Shown here one piece after another: positions 24,015 to 37,900 of a stretch of DNA of 64,000 nucleotides. Numbering within the stretch: position 1 is the stretch's first letter; every line of letters begins with the position of its first letter. This DNA comes from Myoxocephalus aenaeus (lineage: Eukaryota > Chordata > Actinopteri > Perciformes > Cottidae): assembly GCA_038501785.1 (NCBI GenBank), contig JBAMJR010000097.1, positions 8,606,837 to 8,670,836 of the forward strand. The letters run 5' to 3'. The position numbers were made by a program, and so were the translations under genes. The notes under the pieces were generated by a model. It did no database searches. It was not told the origin of the DNA and saw only the letters and a list, made by a program, of their open reading frames with translations.

Positions 24015-27000
24015 TCCTCCCTTCCCCTCCTCTTCCCCTGGCAAGACCACCGTTCACGCTACAATACATATATACACACACAAGCCTCCTGCTGGGTCAC
24101 GCTGGTCTGTGCTGAAATGTCACCCAGGCAGTGGCGCTTGGTGCTTTCAAGTCCCCAGCCCTCGCCCAGCCGCCGGTCAGAGCTGGGACTTCAAAGCAGG
24201 GCGACCCTCCCTTCGTGCTGTCAATCCTCCACCGACACACATCTCCTCCCCCCCCCCCGGGTAAACACAGAGACGGACAAGGAGGGGAAAAAATATGGAG
24301 AGATGGCAAGATGGCGACAGAGACAGAGAGCTCAGACTGTTAGCGCAGAGAGGAAAGGCTGATTGCTTTGAGGCAATTTGCCAGCCAACCTTGACCTTTC
24401 CCTGCGTTCGGTCAAGATCATGATTGTGAGTCAGGCGGACTGGAGACTAGAACAAAAGCAAACATGAGCCTAGTGAGAAGGGGAGCAGAGGGAATGGAGG
24501 CTAGAGAGGGTGAAGAGAGGCGAGATGACACTAACGCACAGCATTGCTTGCTCGCCGATGGCAGTCAATGACACACAGGGACAGATCGTGCCATACAGCA
24601 TGCTGCTTTTAGATTCCTTTTATCTACATTAGAGATAATACTGGTCTATGTGATTATACTTTGGGATAGGAAAATGCTGGCCATTTAATACAAATAATAA
24701 CACCTAATTTAACTTTATGGTGAAATTATATAATGTATAGGGCATGTTTTTCTCTTTTGCATTACATTACGCAGATGTACAGGAGTTTAAATCGCTGTTT
24801 AATGGTTTGTGTACAAAAGAGAAACTTATAGAAACTACACCTAAGCTAATTTATAATGGCACAGAGTCTTGTTTAACACAGTCAGAGTGAGATCAGGTCT
24901 CACATTTAGGCACAGGCACGATCTCACGATCCCTGTTGTGAACCTGAGATGTTGTGGGAGTAATTACCTGCGAGCATTAATGTGGTGTTGTTGTGAAGAT
25001 GCCTCTGAAGTCTGTGATACTCTTAATCCAAATCACATAAACAAGCACTTAGGGACTGGCTGAAGATTCCAGTTAGCACTGAAGGACTGGAGACAATCAG
25101 CAAACACCTTCACATACTCACACTCTTACATAGTGCAAGCTCACACACACACACACATTCCCGGGGAATCTTAATCAGCGGCTGCACTCAGCGGTAACTC
25201 TTGCATCCGTTATTGATTGTCCGCCCAGGTTTGTTTGTCTTCGGGTGCCTATGGGAATCCCCCTGAAGTCCGGAGAGTCAATGAGAGTGGGGCAAAGAAA
25301 GACTCAGCCAAGTAGCAGCAATTAGCCTTGGGACACAGACCTGCATGTCTCCTCTGGTCAGCGCGGCAACAGCCGACACAGAGCAATAGAAGCAGATAGA
25401 CTAGGAACCAGTCTGAGGAGAGCCTCTGCTCATTAAACAACAGCACAACAGCATCAGAGGCCCCCGGCAGGCACAGGAGACCAGGAGGAACGAAAAACAG
25501 CAGGCTGCCAATTTAAATACACAATAGCTGGACATGATTTGTGTGTGTGGGGTTGTGTGTGAATAACTGCGTGGGTGGATGGATGCGCGATGTGTGTGTG
25601 TGTGTGTGTGTGTGTGTACTATGAACGCTTACATGCAAGTCCATATATGCCCTGTGTGTACTCAGACGTGATAAGCTATTGGGCTAGTTTGCCAGTGTGG
25701 TGTAAGTGTTGAAAAAGCTAAAGGTAAAAACACACATAGGCTGTAAAGCGGGAGAAGACACAGTGAGAAAGAGGAAAACATTGAGTGTGCATATGCATGT
25801 GTTTATATTTTTGTTTTGGTCTGATTGTAAGGTAATTGCTGTGGACTATATAACATGTGATTTGCCACAACTCGTCACTCTTCTCCCATTATATAAAACC
25901 ACATTTGACTGTTACATTGTGGGTCGTAGTAGCTGGCAGTGTGATAGCATTGGTTTAGAGGTGTTTAGCTTGGATAATTATTGTGTTTACATTTCTAAAG
26001 AGAAAGTTGTGTTATAATGTGTGCATGTCTCCCTCGTCCACCACCTGATCGAACAGCGTGGGTGAGGGAGGTGTGAGTGGATGTCAACGGTCCTTCAAGG
26101 CTCTATATCGTTCTACAACTGTGCATTTGAGGATACGGACACTTTTTGATAAAATCTCTCCCACATGTTCCATTTCAGTCGGGAATATGTCACATTACTG
26201 AAGCTAAGCTAATTAGCTTGAGGATTCTGCCATCCAATCTTGGGTGCTAACCATTTTTAACTACTAAAGCATGTCTCATAGGTCATGCAAGAATCCGGCA
26301 GTATGCCAGCTGTTTGACAATGGTGCTATTTTAATTGATGATGCAATAATGACATGACCTGGATTCAGCTTTTTGTTCACACAAGTGCAGGTTTCTGTAT
26401 TTAGATGAGCTGGCAGATGAGCTTCTGTCAATTATTCCAGCCTTGTGAGAACAGGCTTCCTATTGGTGCCTTCACACTGTGAGTCATTCAGTCACTATGC
26501 CCAAACACACCTCCATTAGTTCTGCTGAAAATGTATCATAGAAGACCAAAAAGGAATGCAGGAGTTATGCATCTGTCAGACGTTCTCAGGAAGGAACTAT
26601 GCGTGAAAAGGGCTACATGTTAGAGCACGCATGAACCAACAAGAACTAAAAATAACAAAATATACCACAATTCCTACCAGTCATCAGTGTGATCTTGACT
26701 TCATAAATTCTAGATTTGTGCAAGTTCTCTCCTAAAATAAGAATTATGAAGATATGACACTACACTGATTTGTCAGGTTTTGTTGTAGAATTTATTTCCA
26801 TGCATGACAGCATTCCTGTTTCTAACACCCAGCCTGGCTTTCTGTCCCATCAAAGAATCAATTACAGGGTGCCGTAATTTAAGAGTGGCCTTTAGTTGAA
26901 AATGTATGCCCCATTATGATGTATTCAAATTATTATTTAGGGTGGAACAATAAGACATTATAAACTGCAACTTATGTTTTAATTTTCCGGCTGTAGGGGC

Positions 27001-27992
27001 CAAGGCTGTTAAATTAAGGTAAAGGAAGCACACCATGAACCAATTCAATAAGTAGCAGCTCAAATTACCGTGAACAAGACACCGACTTTGTGGATAGCAA
27101 TGTCCCGCTTATTAATCTCTCACACGAATAGTTTGCCTCTCCGTAAAATGTATCTTTAGGATGCACAAACTCTCCATAAGGCCGGCCTCCAGCTCCATTC
27201 TGTGCAGCTGCAGACATCACGTTGAGAAATAATGATGTCCTTTATCAAACAACAGACAGGAAAGTTATATTCAGTTCCAGATTTGAGCCACTTTGTGAAG
27301 AGGATTTAGCTTTCAAAAGGAAAGTTTGAGAAAAGTGTTATTGTCTTGATGTTAAGAAACGGATGTGTCCATGGAATCGTCTGATGAGGTGCATCAGCTC
27401 AACGTATAAATACCTGGGTTTCTCCCAAGATGATAATATGTCTTATATTATTCAATTGTGTCTTTCAAATACAGGTTGAAGTTAGGTTCTGCGACAGAAA
27501 CAAATGTTGCTTTTCTTTTGCTGCATGCTAAACAAATTAATTCAAAATATCAAAGGGATTATCCTGGCAAAATAAAATACAATTACAAAAAAATAAACTT
27601 GAGCTATTAAAATATCCCTAAGCCCCTTTCTACATTCGGTGTTGGCTCTTCTAGAAGATGTTAACGCAAGCTGACATCTCCTCATTAAATAAATTAACAC
27701 AATAGCAGCAAAAATAATTACGGGACTTTGTTGTGTTATCCTTGACAAACAAGCTGAGATGTAAATCTTGCTTTTCATTCTCATCTAAAGTAAGTAAGCC
27801 TCCATGGCTGTTTCAATATTTAATTTATTACTTTGTAGAGATGCTAAACCTCCTGCACACACATTCAAACTTCCCTTTTAGGGACTCTTTTACATTACAA
27901 CCTCTCAAACATTTCAGAAATTGTCATGAGCTTCACACAGCACATACTCATACTTTTTTCATCACAATACAACTCAGTTTCCAACTGTGCCA
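24015..27992. other. Intronic stretch, no gene recognised
   Basis: It includes the C-rich segment 24000-24270, a GT repeat at 25591-25618 and AT-rich sequence around 26700-27700. Frames present are short and without homology that I recognise. Confidence 0.4.
25591..25618. repeat. (TG)14 microsatellite
   Basis: This is a perfect 28-bp dinucleotide repeat. Confidence 0.95.
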
Positions 27993-28090
27993 CAGGTCAG
28001 AATCAGAATCAGAAACTGTTTATTGCCAGGAATGTTTTCACAAACGAGGAATTTTTCGAGGCAGAAGGTGCATACATGGACATAGGTGTA
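27993..28090 (-). mobile_element. LINE 3'-end fragment with (GATTCT)n-type tail
   Basis: On the plus strand it reads CAGAATCAGAATCAG then TTTATTGCCAGGAATG, TTTTCACAAACGAGGAATTTT and GGTGCATACATGGACATAGG. This is a familiar fish LINE 3' end in reverse orientation, with the hexanucleotide tail on the low-coordinate side. The copy is 5' truncated and the upstream limit is uncertain. Confidence 0.55.
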
Positions 28091-28475
28091 AAGCACACCC
28101 CTGGCCACAACACTTTAAAAAAATCAGTGCCAATGCTGTGTGCACTCACTGTGGATACGATAAAGAAAAGAAATGAGGGAAAAAGGAGCAAAAGAATGGA
28201 ATATTTTGACTTTCTTGGAGGTCACAATAAGAGGAGCAAGACTGGAATAGGCAAGCGATAAGTGAGGGAAAGAGGAGTGAGTCACTCTCGCTATCTCCCC
28301 TGACAGCTGTTTCCATCTAACAAGCATGCAAGTATGCTCAATTCAAAGCAATAGTAGTAGAGTGCAATGTGTCAATTGAAATGATACCTAACACAAGCTG
28401 GATGAAACAAGTTTGGGGCTTCAAAGGAAGTTCAGCACCAGGACACAGAGAGTTATGAATTTTATGTGAACCTAC

Positions 28476-28499
28476 CACACACACACACACACACACACA
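28476..28499. repeat. (CA)12 microsatellite
   Basis: This is a perfect 24-bp dinucleotide repeat. Confidence 0.95.
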
Positions 28500-29541
28500 A
28501 ACACTGAGATGAAAATACTTTTACTCACAGTCGGGCCAGCAGTCCCACATGGTATGTTGAGGATTAAAAGCAGGAGGGTGTTATTAGAGTAACAAACATT
28601 AGAGTAATTGAAACAGTGACCCTGTAGACAGTGTTCCTGTTGAGGTTGTGCTTCTATTAACTAACGCTGTTGTTGAAGATGAAGAAAAACCCTTGCAGAC
28701 AATTTAAATTCCACACGGTGAATTTATTTTTATGAAACAATATTAGCGAAACTATCTGCCCTTCTTTGATGCTATTTGATGTCATCTTGGATCTTTACAA
28801 TCGATGATGATAATTGCATCATGTGGTGCGCTCCACAGCAGACACGAATGACTGGAGCGTACAGTCAGGGAGGACTTCCTGGATAACTCAGATATGTGGG
28901 ATATGTTTTTATTGTGTGCAGAAAGTTATAAAGCATGAGCACACATCTTGCTGAAACACATACACCATTCAAGTCCAGAGGTTTATAGATGAATTCAAAT
29001 GAATGAATGTGCCATTGAGGTGAATAGGTGCCACATGCATATTTAAAGAGGTTGCATCTCCAAAGACAGGACACAAAAGAGGTGGGAAGAGTAAATCATG
29101 CCTCCACGTGTGTTGACTCAGAAGGGATAACATTACATGAGTGTTGACCTAGAGGAGAATACATGTTTGAAAGCAGGACAGAACGCCTGAGAGTCTCACT
29201 GCATTATATTCAATTATATTTTGAATTGTCGCCTGGCGCCTGAATTTTGTGTTTTCCTTTACATAAATAAAGACATTTCAGCTACAAATTGATGCAGAAG
29301 AAAATGCAGGAAATGAAGTGTTTAATGTTCAGACATTTTCTGGGGGAGGACCCCCAAGCCCCCTGCATAATATGTGTCAATACCAACGCAGAAAACAAAC
29401 CTCCGACCACTGGAGCACAATGACCAAGGAGAAGAGGAATGCAGTGTCAAAAGGAGCTGAGGAGGCTGAGAAAGAGACTGGAACATGCTCCAGTTTTAAA
29501 GGGTGAACCAGCTAAATAAAGCTCAGATTAGGACTCCGCTC

Positions 29542-29543
<2 letters not shown>

Positions 29544-29611
<68 letters not shown>
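29544..29611. repeat. (TG)34 microsatellite
   Basis: This is a perfect 68-bp dinucleotide repeat; translated frames over it give only Cys-Val or Thr-His runs. Confidence 0.98.
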
Positions 29612-29612
<1 letters not shown>

Positions 29613-32600
29613 ACTCCAGCACGGGACCCTCTGCCACTGTGTTAGAAATAGGCCAGAACAGGAGGAGGGAAACGGGAGAAGATGACTGTAACAAGAGTGA
29701 GAGAGAAATTATGACAATAGGTTTTCATAGTTTGAGTTTTCTTTATCTCGTGTGTAATGCGTGCTTGTCTGCACATGCGTTGGTCCGTGTGCAGTTAGCA
29801 TGCACAGATGCTCTGACTGTGCGATATAAGATTTTCCAATGACCTAGCAATGGCCACAGCTCGCCAGCTATCGGTGTGATTGCGCCTGTGTCGTGTCTAT
29901 TCAGGAGCCGCGGCCTCTGCTCTTAGCTTCCAGTGATTACAGCTCAGCAGCCGAGCTTGACAACACACAGGCAGAGTGTAATCAAGTCAGAGAGAGGGAG
30001 GTGTAATCAGCATTTCCCCTCCAATCAGCCCCAAAATCACTGTCTCTAATCTGCAGCCAGCCATTGATGGGTTTGATTGATAGGATGGATTTGCTATCTG
30101 GCTGTGGGGGTCTGCAGGGAGCAGAACAACAAGCAAAAGCAAGAGACACAGTCAGCTTATCAGCTATCGCTACATTTGTTACCGCTCCCCTCGTTGAGCG
30201 AGCTGGGCTTTTTCCTCACAGGCTACAACTGCAGCTCTCCTCTCATTTATCATACAGAAGAATTAAATGTGGACACTTCAAAGTACTTCCACACACAAGG
30301 GTCCCCGGGGGCATGTGCTTTCTCCCTGTTTAAAATGGAAAGGCCCAATCCATCACTGCTTGTTTGTGACAGAAGCTACAGAGAGTATTTGTGTTTGAGC
30401 GTGCCAGCATACATGTGTCTATACTTGCATTAATTACTCAAACTTTGTGTGTTTGCACGTTTGCGATTTGTACTTGTCAGATGCATGGTGAACATAAGGG
30501 GACAGAATAATGCTTTTTCAGCATGCAAATGCCATGACTGTAACATCCACTGCCTGCACATCTTTGATAAATCGTGCTCCTCTGCCTCACACTGTACGAA
30601 AACATCCTCAGAAATCTTCTAACAAATATGCTCATTTACAATGAGCATGTGATGAATGAGCTCCCCTGATTTTGTGCATGAAGCCAAAACAATATGGACC
30701 AAGACAAATGCTCAGTCTGTTTAAGATAAAAGGCGGCTTTAACAGGCTGTGTGACATTCTGTGTGAGCGTTTGAAGAAACAGGATCAACAAATTCAAGAA
30801 AATAAGGATGATGTATAATTTAGCAGATACAGATACGATTAGATCGTTAACGTGAAAAAATGATTATCTGCCAATTTATTTTAACGTGACCGTGTCTCTC
30901 TGTTTTCCAAGTTGATGATTTGTCTCTTAAAATGACAAACAGGAGCCAACAAAATCTGTACATTTCCATGACAACGGCAAACGCCTTCCACTGAGGAGAA
31001 TAGTGAACAGCTATTAAATGGCCTCGAGGTGAGAGTGTTTGTTCAACTAATTAACGCTTGCATTACATGGTGCCTGTCTTAATTAAAGCTCCCAATTCCT
31101 GATCAACCAAGGTGGCCAGCGAGAATTTAAGTGTCAGTAATACCAGTGGGGGACAACTCCAGGACTAATCACAAATAAATCACAGAGAGAAGTTCAACGC
31201 TTTAAATTCAACAAGTGAAGCGGAGTTTGAGCTTGTGTGTCAAGTGTGCTGAGCCAGTAATGCCCACCCTGAGCTGGGTAGAAGCACAGAGATTCGGCAG
31301 CATCAGCAGCATCAGCAGCAGTAGGCAGTGTGCTTTTACGGCCAAGCAGCAGCAGCAGAGGCAGAGAGTGTCTGTCAAGGCTCTGTCCAGCTCCTAATGG
31401 GATGTTCTTGTTGTTGCCAGCGGATAACTCTCATCCTGTGTTCTGGACTACAGATCAAAGAAGGCCTGGACTCCACAGAGCTACCGGGGCTGCACGGATG
31501 GAGAGGACACAGGCAGAGAGTGGAGTAGGAAGGGTAAGTAAAGGGTAAAATAAAATAAAAAGCATGCAAACAAACCGGTAAGAAAGAAATGAAAGGATAA
31601 AAAGAAACCAACCTATCCTTTTCAGTACGCATGCATTGTGTCCTTCTGTTCACCCTCACAGGCAGATTAAAGCCCATTCTTCTATTTTCTGCTTCTATTA
31701 AGGTAGGTGAGGGAAAAGGGAGGTGAAAAGAGGGGAGTAAAAAAAGATGAAAGCCAGCTATACAAGTCAAGTGGGACCGTGGTGTTTCCTTTAAACCTAA
31801 TCTGGGGAAGCAAAGAGATGGATGTGACTGAAGATGGTGTCACTTAGTGATGGTGTTTCTCCAGAAGGATGAACAGTCCTACTTTGTGAAAGACTTTGGA
31901 TACTTGCTGGGGCAATACATGGTGACCCTAACCCCTAACTGAGGCATTTTCACGTCCAAAGCTGTGCTGTAGCTCGTAAGAACGAGCACATGTTAGAACG
32001 TTAGCCCGCTCAGCGAAGAGTCAGTGGTGATATCAGGGCGAGGCGCTTTGTCAGGTGATGTGCAATCGACCTTTTGAGTTATGAGTGGCAGCCAGCTGTG
32101 CAGCTGATGGTCCAGAGATAAGAAAATGGTTCAGTGTGATGAATATCAAGAGGCAAACACACGCGCACACAGAGCTCCATCATCCACCTGCAGGGATGAA
32201 GATGTCTTTTCTCAGCGTTGATGATAGCATCTTCAGTCTCCTGGTTCAACACATTCACTCTGGGCCTGAATCTAAAGGAGAAGATTGTTTCAGAGGAACT
32301 GACTAATGTGCTCGACACGCTTGGCCTTATGAGTGGGATGAAAGCTGCTTGTGAAATGTCACAGAAAATGCTGCATGATTCTGAGCACACACATCACTGC
32401 TACTACTACTACTACTGCAATATCAATATTCTAATATAGCATGACCATGCGCTGTATCAGATGACTAAATGAACGCAAAGCAACACACAGCTCTACTGAA
32501 ATGACGACATTTACTTCCAGTGGTCCAAATTGCAATGAAAGTAAAACAGGGTTTAACTACTGAAAGACAACATTCATCAGAGTTTAAGTTATTGTAAACA

Positions 32601-33292
32601 GGAAGTGCAAACCAAATGCAGACGGGGCCACAACAGAGTGGAAGAATACCTTTTTAGATTGGTGTGAAGTTACTTTTTAAATGTTGAAAACTAGTGCTCT
32701 GAAAAAACAGTATTTGGGGCTGTGATTAATACTGGAATAGGAAAGGAGAAGTCACATGATTTATACTACTCTCTGGATGGGAAGATAATCACTGATCAGT
32801 GGATGCAATATTAAAATCACTCAACCTTCTCTAGAGAAATAAATCCTGTCCCAATGAGGCTTAAGATACAGTTCTGGTGCTGGCAACACAGGCTGAGTTT
32901 AAACTAATACTGAGTGTAACTAAGTGTTATATTTAATGGCAGCTTGAGGGAATTTATTAAACGCAAAGTATTACGACAGTACTCAAAGTGGAGAGCCAGT
33001 GTACCCAATCTGCCAAAGAAATCCATACAAGGCAGAGAAGCAAAATTGGCAAACATAACTTGACCTTGCAATGCAAAGAAGAACTTTTTACGTGGTTTCA
33101 TTAAATAAATACATCCTAAACTCTGAATCCACCAGTTTGAATAGCGTGGCGTGACGGTAGGGGATTCATTACAGCAGGTGGTGGGTGACATCACAATGGA
33201 GGGAGAGAATATACAAAGACCTATGTACCTGGGAGGAGAAAAACATTTTAATGTTGTTTGCCCAGATATACGAAAAATAGCTGGTGCCCAAA

Positions 33293-33321
33293 GGTGGTGT
33301 ACAGGGATTGTGTACACCACC
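33293..33321. other. Perfect 11-bp inverted repeat, 7-base spacer
   Basis: The arms GGTGGTGTACA (33293-33303) and TGTACACCACC (33311-33321) can form a hairpin around GGGATTG. There is no T-run after it on either strand, so it is not a terminator. It may be chance or the core of an old palindromic repeat. Confidence 0.7.
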
Positions 33322-34380
33322 ACCCTGCCCCACCCCACTGCACCCCAACACACACAAACACACATAACTACAAATCTACTTTCCATTTGGAGGAGAGAGT
33401 GAGGGAAGCAGAAACAGTGCAGTGAAGCAGATGTAATTACAAAAGGCAATACAAGCCGTGTGACTCCAAGTCTCTCTGACCCACATGGAGGAAGTAAGTC
33501 AGGGCTTATCAGCATGCCACAGAATGGGGAAATCTTCTAGCAGAGGTGGCAAGTGCACCCTGCTCTTTTCAGATGTAACACATTGGAAAGATGATGGTGG
33601 TGGTGATGGTGGTGTATGTGGGCTCTAAGTGAAGAGGACAGCAAATGAGGAAATAGTCCCCCTTTCATTCATGGTCGTAGGCAAATCTCTGCTTTACCTC
33701 AGGAGGAGAGATTTGAGGTCGATAAACAGCACTAGTCCAGTCGTCATGTCAATGCCAGACAGGAAACTTAGTTAGAAAATAGAGGCGGGGCTAAGGGTGA
33801 AGGTGTGACAAATGTAGATGGTTGGTGGTAGGACAGCAAAAATGTAGTAAATGAAATGTTGCTTGCTGTGACTATCGATCATATTGCAAAAAAACTATAA
33901 ACTGTTAATCATCGTCGACTATTAATTTGTAATCCTGTTCACAGGCCACGCCAAGAAGAAAGCAGTTATTATTGCTGCTGCAGTTTTGTTGCCGTCGTTG
34001 GTGTGAAAGATGTGGGGAGATGTTGTTTTTTCGGAAATCCTGTGGAGAGATTTGACAGGCATTGTCAAACGACAAAGTGAACAGTGAGGAGATGAAGATG
34101 AGTTTGCTTCTGACAGGTTAATTACAAACACCGTTTAGGGGCAAACTGATTGGCCTTCGGGCTGCCTGCTTCTGCGAATACACGCACACACGTATATGCA
34201 AAAGATGTGCGCATGCACACATGCAAGGATTGGCACACACACACAGGATTACACAGGTTTCACATTGACAAGTGATTACTTTAGGATTAAAAGGAGAGAA
34301 AATAGCATGTGAGAGATGTATGTATACAACATTGTCAGTTCCTATCTGACTGAGGATGCTGTAAACTAGTTTTACAGGCA

Positions 34381-34937
34381 CTGGTCATCTCTTGCCTTGA
34401 CTCCTGTAACCCCCTTCTGGCTGTTAGCATGCGCAGTAAAACCTTCTGCAAATGATCCAAAATGTGGCAGCACCTCTGGTTTTATAGCGGTTGCTGCTCG
34501 CATTAACTTCCAGACGCCAATGCTCGTCTACAGACTGGCCATTAGGCCAGTACGCCCTTCCTAAATTCTCTCACTCAGATTTTGAAGCCATGCAACATGA
34601 AGGACGAATAGTCCGACCGTAACTGTGCGGCAGGGAATCTCATTCTCAACTCTCCTCCTGTATCAAAACTGAAAGTGGTCAGCAGAATCCCTTTCTGCTT
34701 TAAAACCTGCCTCTTACAAGAGTACTTACCAGTGATAGGCTCTTTCTGTCTCTCTCTATCTCTCACTCCTTCTCTAGCTTTTTCCAGAAAAAGGAACTTA
34801 CAAGCATCGTGGCACTTGTGTGAGGTGGAACTGAGTGTTGAGGCACGCATTATTGCAGGTTTCACCTTGAGCTAGTAGGAGTGGTCCTCATTTGTATGTA
34901 ACTTTGGACAAAAGCCTCTTCCAGATTAAAGTAATGT
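34381..34937 (+). mobile_element. L2-type LINE 3' region, degenerate
   Basis: The coding remnant starts LVISCLDSCNPLLA, corresponding to the L2-clade LDYCN-LLAG segment near the end of reverse transcriptase. After a frameshift it reads LQMIQNVAAPLV, then ARINFQTPMLVYRLA-like sequence and LKPASYK. It ends with a diverged copy of the TTTGTATGTAACTTTGGACA tail followed by AAAGTAATGT. Several stops and frame changes are present. The order of these pieces matches the last 0.55 kb of fish L2 LINEs, so this is a 5'-truncated dead copy in plus orientation. Confidence 0.8.
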
Positions 34938-37900
34938 CAGAACCAGAATCTGGTTGAATTTAGCTCTTTGACATTTGTTTCTCATTGACTTGGATGAGAT
35001 AGAATTACCTGATTTATGATTACGAGAGGGGACATTTAAACCACAAAGAGGCTAAACAACTTTAAAGTCAGTTTGTCTTGTTCTTAGGAGCAGAGCTGAT
35101 GTCTGTGCACAAGGGCCCATTGTCTCATAATCTGTCTATGATCCATACACGGCATCCATTTACAGTACCTTTCACGCTCTACTCTGTTAGGACAAAATAT
35201 TTCCAAGAGTAAGTGCTTGTAAAACACAACAATCTTGTTTTTGTAATTTAATAGTAGGTTAACAAAGTAGCAAGTACTATGTTAGAGAGCCCCTGCCTCG
35301 CGATACTGTACCAGCCAGCTCTATTAATTACATTTAGATGAAGCATAAAGACAAAGAGCAAAGCCAGACAACGTTAACGCTTACAAGAATTAGCGAGACA
35401 CAAAGAATCCCTGCTCCCAGCTGACTTTTATTAGCTGGCTAGTTCACACTCTACTATCCATGCTCATCAATTAATCATCAAATCATCCTCTCTGGCGTTC
35501 CCTTCTTAACTGGCATATTTAGTTTTTGTTAAAAAGCTCATCAAGGCGAGAGAGAGAGGAGAGGGACGGTGACGTGCCAAAAATACATTGAAAAGAGTAA
35601 TTTAATTCTAATGTGATGACATTTTTTTTTGTTAAAATAAAAGACAGCATTGTCTGGTAAATTTTAAGCACTTTGTTTAAAAAAAGGACAATATTTAAGA
35701 TATTCCGGTACTTTCACCTCAAAATTCAAGCACTTCAAGCCTCTAGTGCGAAGCCTGCTTTTGTGTTTTTGTTACATCGGTCAAGAGTCATGTTGTACAC
35801 CAGTGGTTTCACATGCAGTCATGCGTAATGGACGTTGTCTACTGAAGCTCAACAGGTCCCAAGTTCTCTTTCAGCTGGCTGCAAAACCCTCGCACTTTAT
35901 GGTGAGAAAACAAGCAAGCCACATCCTCGAGATGCATTTGGCCACCAAGATGCAGTCCCTATTACCTCTGTTGATTCACCGGAGGTAATCACCGATATGG
36001 CTCTAGAGGAATCGGAAGGATCAGGAAAGAGGGAAAAGTCAGTTAAACAGAAAGAATGAGGCTCCATGGAGGGGCCTTTGAATGAAATATGGCTCATATT
36101 ATTTCTTCCTGCTCTCCAGACAGGGCCGTCTGTCATGGCCAGGAAGGGGCCAGAGAAAGTGGGCTAAGTGGTCAGGCCATTTCTTGTGCCTTTCCAAGTG
36201 GCTGCATAGATATTAGGATTTTACAGGCTATTACACATGATAATTGCACAGCATATTGAATTCCGGGCAATTTTCTCACACCGACTTGCTCCCTCTATTC
36301 TATAAATAAACATTGTACAGTATGTAAAGTATCCATCATATGGGCTATGATTTAAAGGTTGTTTATGACACACAATCAGTATCCGTGGCATTTGTGTAAA
36401 TTCAATAACAGCACTCTACTAATTGCATGGCTTAAACCCAGCTTTAGCTCTTTAGATATTCATCTAAGCCAATTAAGTGAGAGGCGGGTTGGGGATGGGG
36501 CATAATCCTTGCTTGAATGTTAGAGTGCACATTCTAGAGCAATGTCAGAGGAGGACCCAGTCCATCTGAAATAGCAGCATGCCTCGCCTGCAATTTATTC
36601 ACCCAATGTGTTTCTGCTAAAAAGAACATGCAGCTTCTGTGAGAGATTTGCAACAAAGAGATCATTAAGAATTAATCGTATATTTATCTTTTTCTAAACT
36701 CATTCGCAAGAGACTGTCAGCCGAGGTTTATCACATGTAAGTGTGTGCAGTGTTATATTTTATCTCAGAGGCACAACAACAAGACAAATGCTACAACTGC
36801 GAAATAGAAAACTAGAAGAAAAAAAAAAACTGCATTATATTCCAAATTGACAAGAAAATAGAAACAAATGTTCAGTATGGGTGCTATTATCAAAAATAAG
36901 AAATCCGCTTTGAATAAAGAGAGGCCTTATGGTTAAGCCTGCACTACTTTCCGTCTCACAGATATTGTTTCCTCTCAGTGTACTTGAGTTGTCTGTCAAA
37001 TACTCAAACAAGGTTGGCATGTACGAGTATTTGATCACCACGTGCACAATCCTGCACACTGTCTCAGCTCAGTCGCGATAAAGAGCCGAGAGAAGACAGA
37101 TTGTGAAATGCTGATGGAGTACCCTCTGCGCTACCATTCATCAACATAATTAACCATAATCAGCACCATCCACAGAGAGACAGAGGTGGATGATGGAGGG
37201 AAAAAAACTGCCAGTAAAAATATTCTGAAGGTGGCATAGTTGCAAAAGAAATGTACATTTACTGGGATATTTGAAAAACATTTATGGTTGAATACGTGGT
37301 TATTAGTATTAGTATTTTAAGTGCAGAATATTGCTGTGATGGGGCAAAGTGAAATACTCATCAGCCGACTACACGCTGACCCATGAATTATCAATGCAAT
37401 ACTTTGTATTGTTCAGCTGAAGGTCTGCATTTGCTCTGTGCAGCTCATCATACAATATTTGTATCACATGAATACTTTTTAACCATTAAGTAAAAACTAA
37501 AGGGCCCGCAGTGCATCCTCAGATTAAAACACTTATGACAATAACACCACTATCTTTCATACGTGTTAAGGATGTGAGTCTAAAGCTGTGAAATCTGTGC
37601 TATAGGTCTACGCTAAAGCTTGAATGATAATGCTCCACTCCTGCAGCGACACAAACACACTGAAGGCTTGTCGAGTCTTGCCTCCATCAAGTGCTTGTAT
37701 CTCATCTTGCATAATTTTAATAACTGCTCATCGAGGTCAGCAGACATGCTGACAGATCGTCTGAAATACCCAGTCAGCTCACGCCATGTCTCCAGCCAAG
37801 TTCCCATTACACATGCAGATCTGTTCGTCTTCATTCATTATTAAACAGGCAAATGCAGCCGGGGCCATGTAGGCCACTTTAAGGAAGTAAAACATTTAAA

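Larger units (their letters stand above)
28091..34380. other. Intronic stretch with microsatellites, no gene recognised
   Basis: It contains CA at 28476-28499, GT at 29544-29611, short CAG/CAT triplet clusters at 31293-31325 and 31346-31360, a hairpin at 33293-33321 and GGT/GAT triplets at 33593-33613. The part at 31010-31140 is complex and homeodomain-word rich. The 203-codon minus frame at 32904-33515 has no homology that I recognise. Confidence 0.4.

Noticed and set aside
31293..31360. CAG-repeat coding region
   Set aside because: Only short interrupted CAG/CAT triplets occur, with no conserved frame or splice context.
32904..33515. Longest methionine-initiated frame, 203 codons on the minus strand
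   Set aside because: Composition is irregular (Cys/Phe/Leu rich with a Val-Cys repeat from a CA strip), no family motif is visible, and it includes the hairpin region; best explained as chance.
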